From Neostapfia colusana (lineage: Eukaryota > Streptophyta > Magnoliopsida > Poales > Poaceae), in contig JASWHV010000017.1 in assembly GCA_030760725.1 (NCBI GenBank), positions 12,704,304-12,768,303 on the forward strand: a DNA stretch of 64,000 bases, in the 5' to 3' direction. A program made the position numbers and the translations under genes. Within the stretch, counting starts at the first letter, position 1; each line of letters begins with the position of its first letter. This document shows positions 1-10,854 of this stretch, piece by piece. Below the pieces are notes generated by a model. That model saw only the letters and a list, made by a program, of their open reading frames with translations, was not told the origin of the DNA and did not search any database.

Positions 1-3000
1 ATCGCACTTTGAATTATTCAAAGTCAATTGGCCATTTTGAAGTTTGATCAACTCACAAGGGGTACTAGGGTCTCTACTGTTTTGAGCAGTGGAAAAATTG
101 AATTTTAGAGGTTAAAAATTGGGAGTGGGACCCTCCTGTCAGCCTCTCCTTTGATCAACCGACTGAAGGAAACGGCACTCAGTTTCTTGGGCTGCAGCTG
201 AGCGCGCCACGAGCGGAGGATGGCGCCAGCTCCTGCTTCCTTTCCCCGCGCTGGAGACCGGCTGGCCGACGTCTTATCCCTCTTCTACGTGCTCCGTTTG
301 CTCACAACCCGAATCCATAGCGAGCTCCTCCTCTCTCACGCCGAGCTCAACAAAAAGCGCACCGCCCTATCGGTCCCGCTCGCGAGCAGGCCGATCACTC
401 ACAAACAGAGGCTTCCCAGTAGCAAAACGGCGTCTTGAGTTTGTGAGCAACATCCTCGACGCCTTGATGTCCCGTGACCGAACTCCCTCGAGCTAACCGA
501 GCGTTTTTCCGGCGATCCGAGCGCCGCCATTCGGTGCTCCCGCGGACAGCTCGGCACAGCCATCCTCGTCTCCACTTCCCTACACAAGAAAGGTGCGTCA
601 TCGTGTGTAGAAGGTGTAGCCGAAAGCTGTTTGGCAATAATCAAGCATAGAACTGGAATTTCCAAATATATCGAAAGCTAGTTCTTGTGGCCTGAGCTCA
701 CCTTAAACCGAAATTCGGATTCCACGCACTCTTGTTAGTCGAGCTTGTTGGCCAGTAGGTTCTACACATGCTAGCGCACACGCTCAAGGAAGAAGCAAGA
801 GAAGCCGTGGAGAATCGGCCGTGATATGGCCGTTTTCCTCGCCGCCTATGCAAAACACCTCGGCTCACCGTCGAGAGTATGGTTGCAGGCGTTTCTGGCT
901 TCCAAAAGGTCTCGTTTCATATTCCTCGTGCTCTGCTGATGCTCTCCGAGCAATTTCCGACCGGTTGGTATCGTGTAGCGCGAGATCGACCTCACCGGAA
1001 CCCTAGGTTCTGCTGTCACCGGTGCACACGTGTTTCCGATGATCGCGGGCGATCGGCGGGCCCGCAGATGAGTTCACAAGGTTCGAAAACGGGGAGGCGG
1101 CGAGTTTCGGCCCGAGAGGTGGCCGGGAACTCGGTTTCGGTGAGTCTCATCGGAGACCACCGCTGTCTGGCGTTTAACACGAGGAATAAGAAGAAGCCGA
1201 GCACGTGGGACCCACCAACAGGGATTTAAACATTTCCTGAATTTCAGTTTCTAGTTCAAACTTCAAACCCACATAACTTTGGATAGGAAACTCCAAACCG
1301 AGTGAACCAAATTTTGTTGGATCAGATATCTGAGTACTTTACAACAAGTCAAGTTTCACTTCATGAAAACCTTTATTTATCCATAATTAATTCTTCAAAA
1401 TTTAAACTGTTTAGAATTTTAACTAGAGAACCCTTTAGTGGAAAATTCTGAAATTTATCTAGGATGTTCACCAAAATATCCCTGGGCTACCATAAAAATG
1501 TCAGATCCATTTGAGCTCATTTGATACACCTAATGGTGTGATTAATAAAGCTGTTCTAGAGAAAATGGAAAATGCCCAGAAATATTTTCGGTTTTTTCTC
1601 TGAAATTGTTTAGCTTATATCTTTGGCTAGAAATCTTTAAATTAAGTGAAACCAACTCCATTAGAACCCTTTGAAAATCTAGTTTTCAGAAAGTCATGGT
1701 TTTGTCCATAAAAATCCATAGAATCCTATGAGCTCCAATTAAGGCCAAATACACATTTATTTGTGGAAGGCTCAAATGAGCTCTGCTGCAAAAGAAACTT
1801 GGCCAAATCTCTATTTAGGTTGTATCCAAACCATAATAAAAATTTCAGTCATTGGGCCTGTCTAGCAGTACGTATGGTCCTAACAAATTCAACTTCAAAT
1901 TCAAATGCATTCAAATTGACATGTACATATAATTATCTTCTGTAGTCGCTAAGGTTGAGGAGCCAGAAGTCTTAGACTTCATAACTCCAGAGGAACATCT
2001 AGCCTACGACCAATAGCAGCAAGGCAAACTCCGCTTTGCATTAACCTTTTATAAACTTTATTGTTTTGAGAACTTAAATTGAGTATTCACCTTATTTATG
2101 CTTTAGAGTCTTGTTTGAAAACCCAACTGCATAGCCAAGAAAACCAGGAGTTTTGGGCTTAGGTTTTTAAACCTGGATTAGCTACTGCAATGCTGAGATA
2201 GTGTAGGATTCGGTACAAGTCGAGTAGTTAGAACTGCTCGCGAGAATAGGCTAAGGCACACTACTTGGGTAAAGATAGCAAATGGAACACATGGCAAGAA
2301 AAATGAGACCGAGCGGAGAGTAAGGGCAGCAGGACTTTGGGGTCTAGGTGCCACAGCTCCGCTTGTGTCGATTGAGGACCGAGCAGTGTGCGGGTCTGTT
2401 GAACAAGCTAGAACAGTACCGAAGACCTAGCGGATATATGGGAACCGGGAAACTGATGTAATTCGGGTAGCTGGGTGTTGAGGCATTACTTGTCGTCTAG
2501 AGGGTAGGTTAAGAGCTTGATGTGTAAATCGGTTGGCGGCACTGCGGATGCGCGCGCAGAGACCTCTTGCTCGGGACGATAGGACCGGTTCAACATTTAG
2601 TTGATGGATGAAAGGTGGTTGCGTACGACGTTCGGGATGGTTGCTGTAGGCAACATCGAGTACGGGCGTACGTGACGGGTTATTCGGGTAACCCTGCAGG
2701 TGTAAATCAATTATAATCGCTGTCCCTCGTGGTCAGTGAGTACCACTTGTTCACTATACCGTGACGTAGAAAGAATAGGCTAGATTCATGTTAAAAAGTT
2801 TGTTGATTTCGAGGATGTACTATGATTGCTAATGAAGTGCTATAGTTTAGAGCTAATTAAAGTTCTTTTCAACGTTGGACAAAGCACATGAGAGAAATAA
2901 GTTTCTTGTTTGATTGCGGCTCTCTTATGTGCCTTAGCGTGAGGTTCTCCACAACTTGCTACTAAAACTTGAAAGTAAGGTTCAACTTTGTGGGCGAGTC

Positions 3001-3436
3001 CTTTGCAACTTACATTCCCATTTACACGTAATCCAGCATGTACAAGTTTCCTGTATAGGAAAGACGGGTGAGTCTTGCTGGGCAATCGTGCTCACTGCTT
3101 GTGTTTGAAAATTTTGCAGGGTGTTATGTAGAGGAGACTCCGGAGAAGGAGACGGACCCCCAAGAGGGAAACCCCGTTAAGTGGGGGTCGTGCACGCCGC
3201 CATGTTAGTGTGCGTGTGTGCTAGAGAGGACACGTTTACGGGCTGAACATGAACTCTGTGTGTAGTCTATGCCCGTGAGTGTGGACTGAACATGTTTTGT
3301 TGTAAACATGTACATAGACTCTTTTATGTAATAAAACTTTGCTTCCGCTTTGTACCTTTTATGTGTGTTATCCGGTGCTATGCAACGCAGCACCCCTCAG
3401 CGTGATCCTGGCTCGTTGAGACCGTGAGGCCCTCGA
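1..3436 (+). repeat. 5' LTR of element A (left end outside window)
   Basis: This stretch matches the 3' LTR beginning at 18783, with window base 1 aligning near base 19262. It ends at about 3436, four bases before the primer-binding site; the other copies end in CCCTCGCA, whereas here the end reads CCCTCGA. A polyadenylation-like AATAAA lies at about 3331-3336. Compared with the 3' LTR it keeps about 675 bp (roughly 1294-1968) that the other copy has lost. The many short ORFs in it look like chance ORFs in GC-rich U3/R sequence. Confidence 0.9.
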
Positions 3437-3440
3437 AGCG

Positions 3441-3452
3441 TGGTATCAGAGC
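3441..3452 (+). other. Primer-binding site of element A
   Basis: TGGTATCAGAGC lies four bases after the LTR end. This is the classic plant Ty3/gypsy and Ty1/copia primer site complementary to the 3' end of initiator methionine tRNA, where minus-strand DNA synthesis starts. Confidence 0.9.
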
Positions 3453-4819
3453 TCGCTTGAGGTTTAACGCACTAAAAAGGTCCTCTTTTTCAAAAACTCG
3501 GTGAGAAACGACTTAGTAGACCATATAAGGATGTTATTAGTGTATAGAAAGTGGCAATACTAACCTATTTGCTTATATCGGAAAATCATACATCTTGGGG
3601 TGTCATATGTCTTGGAGGGTGCATGTAAGCACTGTCCACCAGTGTGCACAAGCTAAAGGGTGGAACCTCACGGGTGGCAGGTAACCCGGCCAGCTGTAGT
3701 ATCCTCTACGACTCTTCATGTCGTTTGGGGTATTCGAGCAACACCCTTCCCTGGCGTGCTACGGGCAAGTTTGGGAGACCCCGTCACGTGGTTAGTAACG
3801 TGAACACGTAGCTCAAGGCGTGATTGGCTTGAGAACGACCTTGCGAGTGATGACGGATGGTTGGACAAACTGCATTTGGGACCGGGTTCGGTGTGCAGCC
3901 GGGCCTGATAATTGTGTGAGTTATTTGCAGGTAGTCTGACCACGAATCGGTAGACGAGTAGCACATGCGTGCAGGAGATGTTTAGTGCCACTGAACTAAC
4001 GAAGCCGGCTAAGTCCGGTATAGTTTTTCTTTGTGAGGAACGTAGTACCCACATGAACTGGTGACGCTTCGACGTCACACCCCACTAAATGATTAACATC
4101 ATTGAAAAACCTTAAAGTTTTGATCCAGAGCACTAAAACTTTGATATAACTTCTTCCCTTAGTCAGGATGTTCAAAGTTAACAAGTTTTCAACTTATAGG
4201 TTATTAAGGACAAAGTCCCCTGTTTTCAGCTGAAATAAGGCTTCATCCCTTAACCAGTCAAAAAATGCAGTAGAGTTGAAACTGTCCAGAAAATAGGGCA
4301 GAGCAAAAACTCTCTGTAAATTGAGCATAACTTCCTGCATAAAAATCCAAAAATAGAAAATGAGGTAGTTATGAAAATTTAATGAGATAAGTTACAACTT
4401 TGTAGTAGAAAGTTTTGTCAAATTCAATGAAGAATTAACTGGAATTCTTGGATCAAATTAGTACTTCAAGCAGGGAGGTGCTGTCCAAGTTTCTCCAAAT
4501 ATTATGTCAACTTTGAAATCTCATAAATTTGGAACCAGGACAGATCTTAGGCAAAGCAAATACTTTCTGGAAATCTATTGAAGTTAGCTTTGACTTTGAT
4601 GTTGATCTTCAGAATGGGTTTTGCCTTTAGCATGGTCTAAATCAGGTTGAAATGGAAACTGGTCAGGGTGTCAGTTTGGGCAGCAGACCAGCAATCAAAT
4701 TGGTCTAAGTTTGAATTGTGTTTCCAAGTTTTACGAGTTCAATGACATGTTTTAATGTTATAACTCAATGATTTACTGTTGAAATGAATATTTTACCTTT
4801 TTCAAATATGTTTCTATAG
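3453..4819 (+). other. Untranslated leader of element A
   Basis: No supported coding region is seen here. The stretch 3726-3815 is almost identical to 48508-48597 (opposite strand) in element B and recognisably similar to 62216-62275 in element D, so it is a conserved leader block rather than a gene. The leader ends in a pyrimidine-rich tract followed by CTATAG directly before an ATG at 4820, which looks like a splice acceptor; splicing is inferred only. Confidence 0.7.
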
Positions 4820-5387
4820 ATGACAGCGGATAGACAATTGGAGAACGGGTGGGTGGTATCCCACTGTTCTCAATGCAGCGGATACCCGGAAGTGTTGAAG
4901 TAAATGCTTCAATATTTAGGGTACGTGGAGACGCCACAGTACCTCGCTAATGAAGAAGACGAGGAGGGGAACAAGACGTGGACCATCCATGTCGAAGTTC
5001 CCGCAGGACCTACGCCACCCGGTTGGGCACCGTTCACCATCACGGTGAGAGGTAGACAACTGGAGGAAATGTGGCAAGTGGCAGCCTGCGACACCATGTC
5101 GCGTTTCTGCCAACTAAACATGAGAGCTATGGAGGTCACTCCATACGCGCTGGTCCCGGTGGAGGGGCGAGCTAATCACGTGTGGAGGGAAATGTACTTG
5201 GAGGCAACAGATCCGGTTGCCCAAGGTACAACCCCGCAGAGGCAAACCTCAGCCTCAAGTTGAGAGCAGGAAAAATTGTGATGGACAGCCAAGCTGTCCA
5301 TAAGGATTGTCTTGCTGTGGAACTCAAGGAGAGCACCAGCCGCCGAGACCATTTCGAGAACGCTCACAGTGCACTCCGTAATGTTCT
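4820..5387 (+). pseudogene. ORF0 of element A, first part (between leader and gag)
   Basis: An open frame starts at ATG 4820, meets TAA at 4901, and restarts at an ATG immediately after in the same frame, giving a 119-residue stretch to 5263. It includes the segment LQYLGYVETPQYLANEEDEE. A frame change then leads into a hydrophilic stretch (5262-5387) that is cut by the C1 insertion. When the C1 element and one target copy are ignored, the frame continues at 13514, so both halves were one gene. Family and function are not recognised with certainty; similar extra ORFs upstream of gag occur in some grass Tekay-type elements as I recall. It is broken by a stop, a frameshift and the insertion. 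Confidence 0.6.
5383..5387. repeat. Target-site duplication GTTCT, left copy (C1)
   Basis: GTTCT sits immediately before the TGTCGAAG terminus of C1 and again immediately after its right terminus at 13509-13513. A perfect 5-bp duplication is what Ty3/gypsy integrase produces and fixes the element ends. Confidence 0.9.
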
Positions 5388-5703
5388 TGTCGAAGTGTTC
5401 GGTCGACACTTCCCCCGGGCCTGCACTGGGCAGCCCGCGGAGGTTCTTTTTTCGGTGGGGCTAGTCCCTTGCGGAGAGCTTGAGCGTACGGACGAGTTAG
5501 TAAGAGCTTGACACGGCGAGTTTTACATGGTTCAGGCCGTCGGAGCGTAAAACCCTACGTCCACGGCGAGCTATGGAGCTCGCTGTATTGCTTGCTGCTC
5601 AGAATCGGAGTCCTGAGCTTGAGGATGAGTTACAGCTTGGGGGTGAATGGCTAGCGTATGAGTTGCGGGAGTGCGAACCCTTGCTAACGTCGCCTACCCG
5701 AGT

Positions 5704-5711
5704 CTTTTATA
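5704..5711 (-). promoter_or_regulatory. TATA box in C1 3' LTR
   Basis: On the minus strand the motif is TATAAAAG, about 766 bp from the U3 end of the LTR. The same motif is found at 53068-53075 in the C2 LTR. In the C1 5' LTR the equivalent site is damaged by a deletion. Confidence 0.6.
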
Positions 5712-6099
5712 GTCCAAGACTCGGGTGGCTTACAAGGGGGGCCCGGGACCCGACAGGTGGTCCCGAGGAGATTGACTGTGATCTACCGTATCTGCAGTTA
5801 TGCCGGTAGTTGTCTCTGGCGAAGGCTTCTGAGTCTTCGTCTTGCAGCCCTGCCCATGATGCATGCTAGTCGTAGTGGATGATGACGGCGCGGGCGGCAT
5901 GGGATGTCTTGTTGCTGCATTTATTGGCTGGCAGGCTCTGACACTGCGCGCCAGTCTGTGATGCGACTGGGTGCAACGGCACCTGACAGAGGCGTGCTCC
6001 GCGTCTTGGGAAGACGCGGGCCTTGAATACCTTGTACGGTCAAGGTATGGGGCGTCTTTACGCCCGCTGCCTATCGCTCGGGGGTAGGCAGCGTCATTC

Positions 6100-6420
6100 T
6101 GCTGGCCATGTGGCAAGTCCGGAGCCCTCCTCAGAGGAGAGGGGGATCCGGCTCCGCAGGACACGTGAGCCTTCGGACCTCTCCCCGCGGAGGGGGAGGT
6201 CCGGCTTCTGTTGGCCACGTGGTGAGCCCGGAGCTCCTCTCTGAGGAGTGGGAGGTCCTGCCCCGCTGGACACGTGGCGCCTTCGGACCTCTCTCCCGCG
6301 GAGGGGGAGGTCCGGCTTCTGTATGCCACATGGCAGGCCCGGAGCTCTCCTCTGAGGAGAGGGAGGTCTGGCCCTGCCGGACGCGTGGCGCCTTCGGAGC
6401 TCTCCCTGCGGAGAAGGGTG
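6100..6420. repeat. G-box/ABRE tandem array in C1 3' LTR
   Basis: Tandem units of about 107 bp each contain two half-units of about 54 bp centred on CACGTG or a one-base variant. Intact CACGTG palindromes occur at 6162-6167, 6216-6221 and 6271-6276; degenerate ones occur near 6106, 6328 and 6382. The flanking bases often give ACGTGGC, the ABA-response element core. Between the palindromes are complementary pairs such as CTCCTC/GAGGAG that can form hairpins. The array lies in U3, upstream of the TATA box in element orientation. Confidence 0.8.
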
Positions 6421-6477
6421 AGTTCCTTAGGAATTTTCCCCTGTGCGCAGGGGTACCCCATATCGCGGGTACCGACA

Positions 6478-6967
6478 GTGGCCCCCGGGCCCATCTCGGG
6501 GGAGATAGCGAGCCCGAGGTGGGACCTCCGTCTCTTTTGATCCGCGCACTTTCTCTAAGTCCCGCATTGACCGCTTCCGGAGCACAAACGGCCGCGGGAT
6601 CGTGGGAGCGTGCGCCCAGTTGATGGTTGCTTTTACTGCGGCGGTTCCAAAGACTGCCACTTCTGCACATTGCGGCGCTTTCTTCGGGAACCGCCGAAGT
6701 GCCTTGCCGGCTTGTCTTCTTAGGAGACTGACTCCTTGACCCACCGTTTCAGTCGGGCGGCTTGGGTCCACCTGTCATCGGCGCTCGGTCTTGGAGCCGA
6801 AGCGGTTGCCGATGCGGCGTATTCGAAGAGTTCCGAATCGCTTGGAATTGCACCTGGGAAGGTTTTAGAGGGGATCTTACCTGCATTGCGGCTTCCCTTC
6901 GCACTTTCCAGTGCTTCTTCTTGGACTCTTGTGCCTTTGCCCTCTTGCCCTTGAGTCCTCCCTCGTC
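6478..6967. other. Spacer between C1 3' LTR and aORF (polypurine tract and aORF leader)
   Basis: Directly inside the LTR, on the element's strand, lies a G-rich run (complement of 6478-6495, GGGCCCGGGGGCCAC), a candidate polypurine tract for plus-strand priming. The rest is GC-rich, holds no convincing gene, and would be the 5' leader of the antisense ORF. The equivalent region in C2 is 53850-54334. Confidence 0.5.
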
Positions 6968-8698
6968 ATGGCCTCCAACCCGCCACCAGAGAAGAAGCAC
7001 GCTCGATCTCCTCCAGCGGCGGCGTCTGTGCCAAGTCGAGAACCTGGGGTGCCTGGCACTCCTTCCGGTGGCGACTCAAAGAGGCCCCGGGCTGATGCGT
7101 TGAGGGGAGCTTCTGGGGCATCCCCTGCTCCGCCAGTTCAAGCGACTGCGGAGCGGCCGTCAGTGACGGCAGCGGGCTCTGGGAGTCCTACCTCGGCTCG
7201 GAAGTCAGGGTTCAGAGCCTGCTGGAGTGTCCGCGCTTCTCGGCCATCCCCGACTGGCGGGGAGTCTGTGCCGTTGCGCTCGGAAACCGGGACAGCTGCC
7301 GCGGCCCCCAAGCCAGCGCGAGCTTCTCCTGTTCCGGTGTGCCCGGACTCCGCGGCGGCGTCATCTCTTCCTGCCGAGACGGCCACCGCGGCCCCCAGGC
7401 CAGCGCAGGTCGACCCTGCACCAGGCGGCCCGGCCTTTATTCCAGCGCCACCTTCCCTGGCTCGTCCCTCTTCACAGGTCAAGAAGCCAAAAGCTAAAGA
7501 GAGTCCGGCAGGTCCAGCTGCCAGAGCCCCGGCGCCAGCTTCTCCTGACCAGCGTCTCGTCTCGGTCGCTGGTGCACCAACTCCTTTTGAGGACGAGGTG
7601 ATGGAGGAGGTCGGGGGAACTGCCCCGGCCTCTGCTGCTCCACTGCCCCTGGCAGATACCTTCGCGCTTGCCGAGACGAGCGTCCGGCAGGTCTTGGCTG
7701 CACTAGGTCGCGAGCGGGAGGAGTATACAGTTGAACGGGATCGCCTCCTCACCTGGGGGAACCTTTTGCGGGAGCGGACCGCGAAGGTCAAGAGCGAGCT
7801 CGACTCCAGGCAGGAGTTGCTCGACTTCAGGGAAGTGCTCCTCGACCGGCTGAAGCGGGCTGTCGACCGCATGGACGCCGAATCGCGGCGGATCAACAGG
7901 GAGGCCCTGGAGGCACACGCCCGGGCCGAGGAGAGCCTCTCTTCCGCTGAGGAGATACGGCAGCGGTTGGAGTGCTGTAAACTCATCATTGAGAAACAGG
8001 AGCGTTCCACGGCAGCCGAGGCGGAGAGGGTCACCGCACAGCTGGCGGCGGGTGAGGATGACCTTCGAGCTCAGATCGAGGAGCAAGAGATTCTGAAGGC
8101 AGACCTCGACTTGAGGGAGGAACAGGTCTCCCGCGAACGCCGGGCGGTCTTGGAACGGGAGTTGGCCGCCGACTTTAAGGCTTCTGAGTTGGAGCGGCTC
8201 GCCAAGACTCTCCACCTTCGGGAGAGCTCCCTGGCGGCCAAGGAGAAGGAATTCTCCGAGAGAAACCTAGAGGCCCTGCAGGCAGCCCGCCGCGAGGTGT
8301 AGGAGCTCTCGGCCTTGCGGTCCTCCGAGGCTCATGCGGTCTCAAGCTTCGTTGATCGAGCAGGGTCCGCCCTGATCCCTCTTGGCTTCAGTCCGGTGAG
8401 GGCAGCGGCTCCTGCGTTGAAGGTGGCGGAGGTGACCCCCGCGTTGGAGTCGATCGGCGCTAAGCTGGACAGGCTAGACTCGGTGGTCGCCAGCGAGCTT
8501 GAGGCCGAGGGACGCGGCCTAGCCTTAGAGGTCGCCTCACATGTGCTGGCATGCTTCAAGAGACGCGACCCCTCTTTCTCCCTGGAACCAGCGAGAGAGG
8601 GCCCAGCCGCGGAGCGGGAGGAAGCTGCCAGGGCTGAAGTCGAGGATGTGGCCGCCCTTGTAGCCGCTAGGTTCCGGCGTGAGCCGGGAAGTCCTTAG
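6968..8698 (+). CDS. C1 antisense ORF (aORF), N-terminally deleted coiled-coil protein
   Basis: The frame starts at ATG 6968 (MASNPPPEKKHARSPP), chosen because C2 starts with the same MASN. It runs to TAG at 8300-8302 and the similarity resumes from about 8315 to 8698, so an in-frame stop divides it. Residues of about 1-220 are Pro/Ala/Ser-rich and look disordered; about 225-460 are a strongly charged, heptad-like coiled coil rich in E, R, L and A; the C-terminal part includes GSALIPLGFSPVR, conserved in C2. Compared with C2, the folded N-terminal domain (roughly 340 residues) is missing: the start codon region is joined to the PEKKHARSPP segment. The biochemical role of Tat-lineage aORFs is unknown. 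The strand is opposite to gag. Confidence 0.72.
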
Positions 8699-8934
8699 GA
8701 CTTGTTTCTCCCTTTTTATCGAGTCTGTAGTCCAGCTCATGGAGCCTCACATATTGACTCTTTTAGATATTTGTGTCTGTGATGCCTTTTCTCTCCTTCT
8801 TGGCTTTGCCTGACTGAGTCCTTAGCTCCGCAAGGTACTCAGAGGCCTTCTCCAATCTCGGAGCTCTGCACAGACACCTTCCCCGGGTCCTAACTGTGTT
8901 AGGTGCCTCGGGGGTCTCCGGATCTCGCCCTATG
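8699..8934. other. 3' region of C1 aORF
   Basis: No gene is seen. The sequence GAGTCTGTAGTCCAGCTCAT is conserved downstream of the aORF stop in both C1 and C2, so it probably belongs to the aORF transcript's 3' end. Confidence 0.4.
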
Positions 8935-9170
8935 GGGAGCTCCAGATCTGCCTGCCACGTGGCGGGTCCGGAGCCCCTCCTCGAGAGGCGGGAGCTCTGG
9001 CTCTGCTAGACACGTAGGGCTTTCGGAGCCCTCCCACCGAGGGGGAGGTCCGGTTTCCGCCTGCCACGTGGCGAGTCCGGAGCCCCCCTCAGGGGAGGCG
9101 GGAGCCCAGGGCCCGCTGGACACGTGGGGCCTTCGGGCCTCGCCCTGCTGAAGGGGCGGGACCCGGTCCT
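8935..9170. repeat. Internal G-box array of C1, 3' of the aORF
   Basis: The G-box units of the LTR recur inside the element. Intact CACGTG occurs at 8956-8961, 9065-9070 and 9121-9126, with a variant (CACGTA) near 9011, again at about 54-bp spacing. The corresponding array in C2 is at about 57440-57650. Confidence 0.78.
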
Positions 9171-10050
9171 TCCAGTCCTAGGCCGGAGTAGTTGGTAGCT
9201 TCTTTCCCCCCGCTTCATGCAGTACCCGTTGCCGTAACCTGGAGGTCCTGCAGACAGGCAGAGGAAACGTAATTCTCCTCGGGGGGTCTCCCCTCTCGTC
9301 TCCTAGTCTTATTTGGCTTACGATCCTGATCCGTTACACGGGGCTTGGGCAATTCTGTGCTCGAGGCGCCGGAGCTCCGGCTCCCTCCGAGGTCCGGGTA
9401 CGGTCGTCCAATCCCTAGTACCGGGCCGTGCGCTGGGGAAGCAGAGTGCACGTGCTTTGGGTTCATGACCAGGCAAAGCGGTTGTACTCCCCTGTACCTC
9501 CGGAGGGTAGGATGCACACGCTTTGGGCTCGGAGCCTGCTAAGCGGGATACACACCCTGGACCCCCCATGCACAACGCAGGCCTTTCTTGGAGGTGACCA
9601 ACTGGCACTGCAACACCTGACTGGGGGAGGCTCGAGAGACTCACTCGGCCATCGGCAGGTGCCTCAAGCGCGACCGCCCTCGGTAGGATAGCGAATGCTG
9701 ACTATGGATGAGCGCGGGAGAGAGGGAGCTAGATGTACGATGAACATACATAGATAGTGCGATCATAAAAATTAATGCATAATTTAAATGAGCGCATGAG
9801 AGAGAGCTAAGTAGAACAAGTTTCTGTGTTCATGCCCATAGGCGGAATTCTGGCTGTACATGGAGGCAATGATCCGCCTCGTCTACAAGGGAAGCAAGAC
9901 TCTACGCGCTTAGGGTCGGAACCAGGCTAAACTGGACGTAGTCCTGTACCGTCCCTTGAGACTTAGCTGCCCCAAGCACTGCTCCTAATTTCTATGGGAT
10001 TCTTTACAGAAGGGAATGGCCCTGTTCTACTAATGCTCGGGGAGTAGGAC
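9171..10050. other. C1 internal non-coding stretch
   Basis: No supported gene is seen. Parts (about 9171-9345 and 9640-9800) match C2 around 57650-58073; the section in between, about 300 bp, is not in C2. Open frames here are short and unlike known proteins. Confidence 0.45.
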
Positions 10051-10250
10051 TTACAGTGTTGCTCCATGCCAAGGGTTTTGGGAACGGATCCCACACTCGG
10101 TTGAAAGGCATGTGTACCTGGGGCGGAATGTCTCCTTGATTCGGAAGGGACCTTCCCTGCTGGGGGAGAGTTTATAGGTCCTTATCGGGAAAGAGTGTGC
10201 CGCGAGACCAGGTAGCCCTTCTGCAAGTCCCTGACACGTTTGGTTCTTTG
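10051..10250 (-). pseudogene. Remnant of C1 integrase C-terminal tail
   Basis: On the minus strand the translation contains YKLSPSREGPFRIKETFRP, which resembles the KLSP-WEGPF motif (GPY/F module) at the end of Ty3/gypsy integrases, followed by a tail containing NPW. It is the only recognisable piece of pol; it lies where pol should end. The missing 4 kb or so between gag and this remnant implies a large internal deletion in the ancestor of this element. Confidence 0.55.
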
Positions 10251-10259
10251 GCGGTAGTG

Positions 10260-10850
10260 CTTGGAGCATCAGCCGAGACCGTGCGTTGTGGGGTGTTACC
10301 TGAAGCCGAGTCTCGTCGATGAGGTTGTCATCTTCACGCTGGATCAGGTCCTGCGTGGCTTCTCCTGGGGGCCCCTGGGGAGTTCTCCCCTTCTGGCTAA
10401 GGCCTTCAAGGGGTAGGTGGACCCGGGCTCGTCTTGGATGACCTATGGCGTCTTCCCCTTCTGGCAAGGCCTTCATGGGGTTGACAGACCTTGGGCGGCC
10501 CCCGGGAGGTATGTCCAAGGCACGGAGGCATGCTCTCGGGTGAGGCTGGCCCGACCTTGCACCATTGTGATCGGTGCTTGGGCTGCTGCGACTACTTGGG
10601 GCTTCTCCAAGGTTGACGCTGCAGCAGTGCAGCCTCCACTGACCTGGGACGGCAGCCATAGCCGGCTACCGCCCCGGCCCATCACCATCGGAGCTGGAGT
10701 CCTCACCGTTATGCACTGTCTTTATGACACGCTGAGGCTCCTAAAACCCCACCTGGTGGGCGGCGCTGACTGGAGCATCGACCTTCTGTTTGCCATCCCT
10801 CTAAGGGTAGGGCGGTGCTTCAGCTCTCTGCTGTCTTCCTTTGCGGAAGC
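10260..10850 (-). pseudogene. Degenerate gag/pol junction region of C1
   Basis: On the element's strand this follows the gag zinc knuckle, with several stops and repetitive Pro/Gly/Arg-rich translation. It probably contains the end of gag and a decayed link to the integrase remnant. No reverse-transcriptase motif (DD in an LxDD or IDD context) could be found on either strand. Confidence 0.4.
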
Positions 10851-10854
10851 GCTC

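Larger units (their letters stand above)
5388..6477 (-). repeat. 3' LTR of C1 (1090 bp)
   Basis: It starts TGTCGAAGTG and ends GGTACCGACA on the + strand, and is bounded on the left by the target duplication. It pairs with 12472-13508 but keeps 62 bp (5711-5772) that the other LTR lacks. Read in the element's direction, U3 begins at 6477, contains a G-box array, and is followed by a TATA box at 5704-5711, leaving about 320 bp of R/U5. Confidence 0.92.

Noticed and set aside
6100..6420. Regularly spaced palindromes, considered as a CRISPR array
   Set aside because: Units are directly tandem and similar throughout, without unique spacers, inside a plant retrotransposon LTR.
5730..6670. Long ORFs on both strands with repeated Gly/Pro/Arg motifs
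   Set aside because: Same G-box array in the other LTR; all frames are open because of the repeats.
7138..8034. 298-codon minus-strand ORF
   Set aside because: Antisense of the aORF; Ser/Arg-rich translation typical of the complement of a Glu/Arg/Ala coiled coil.
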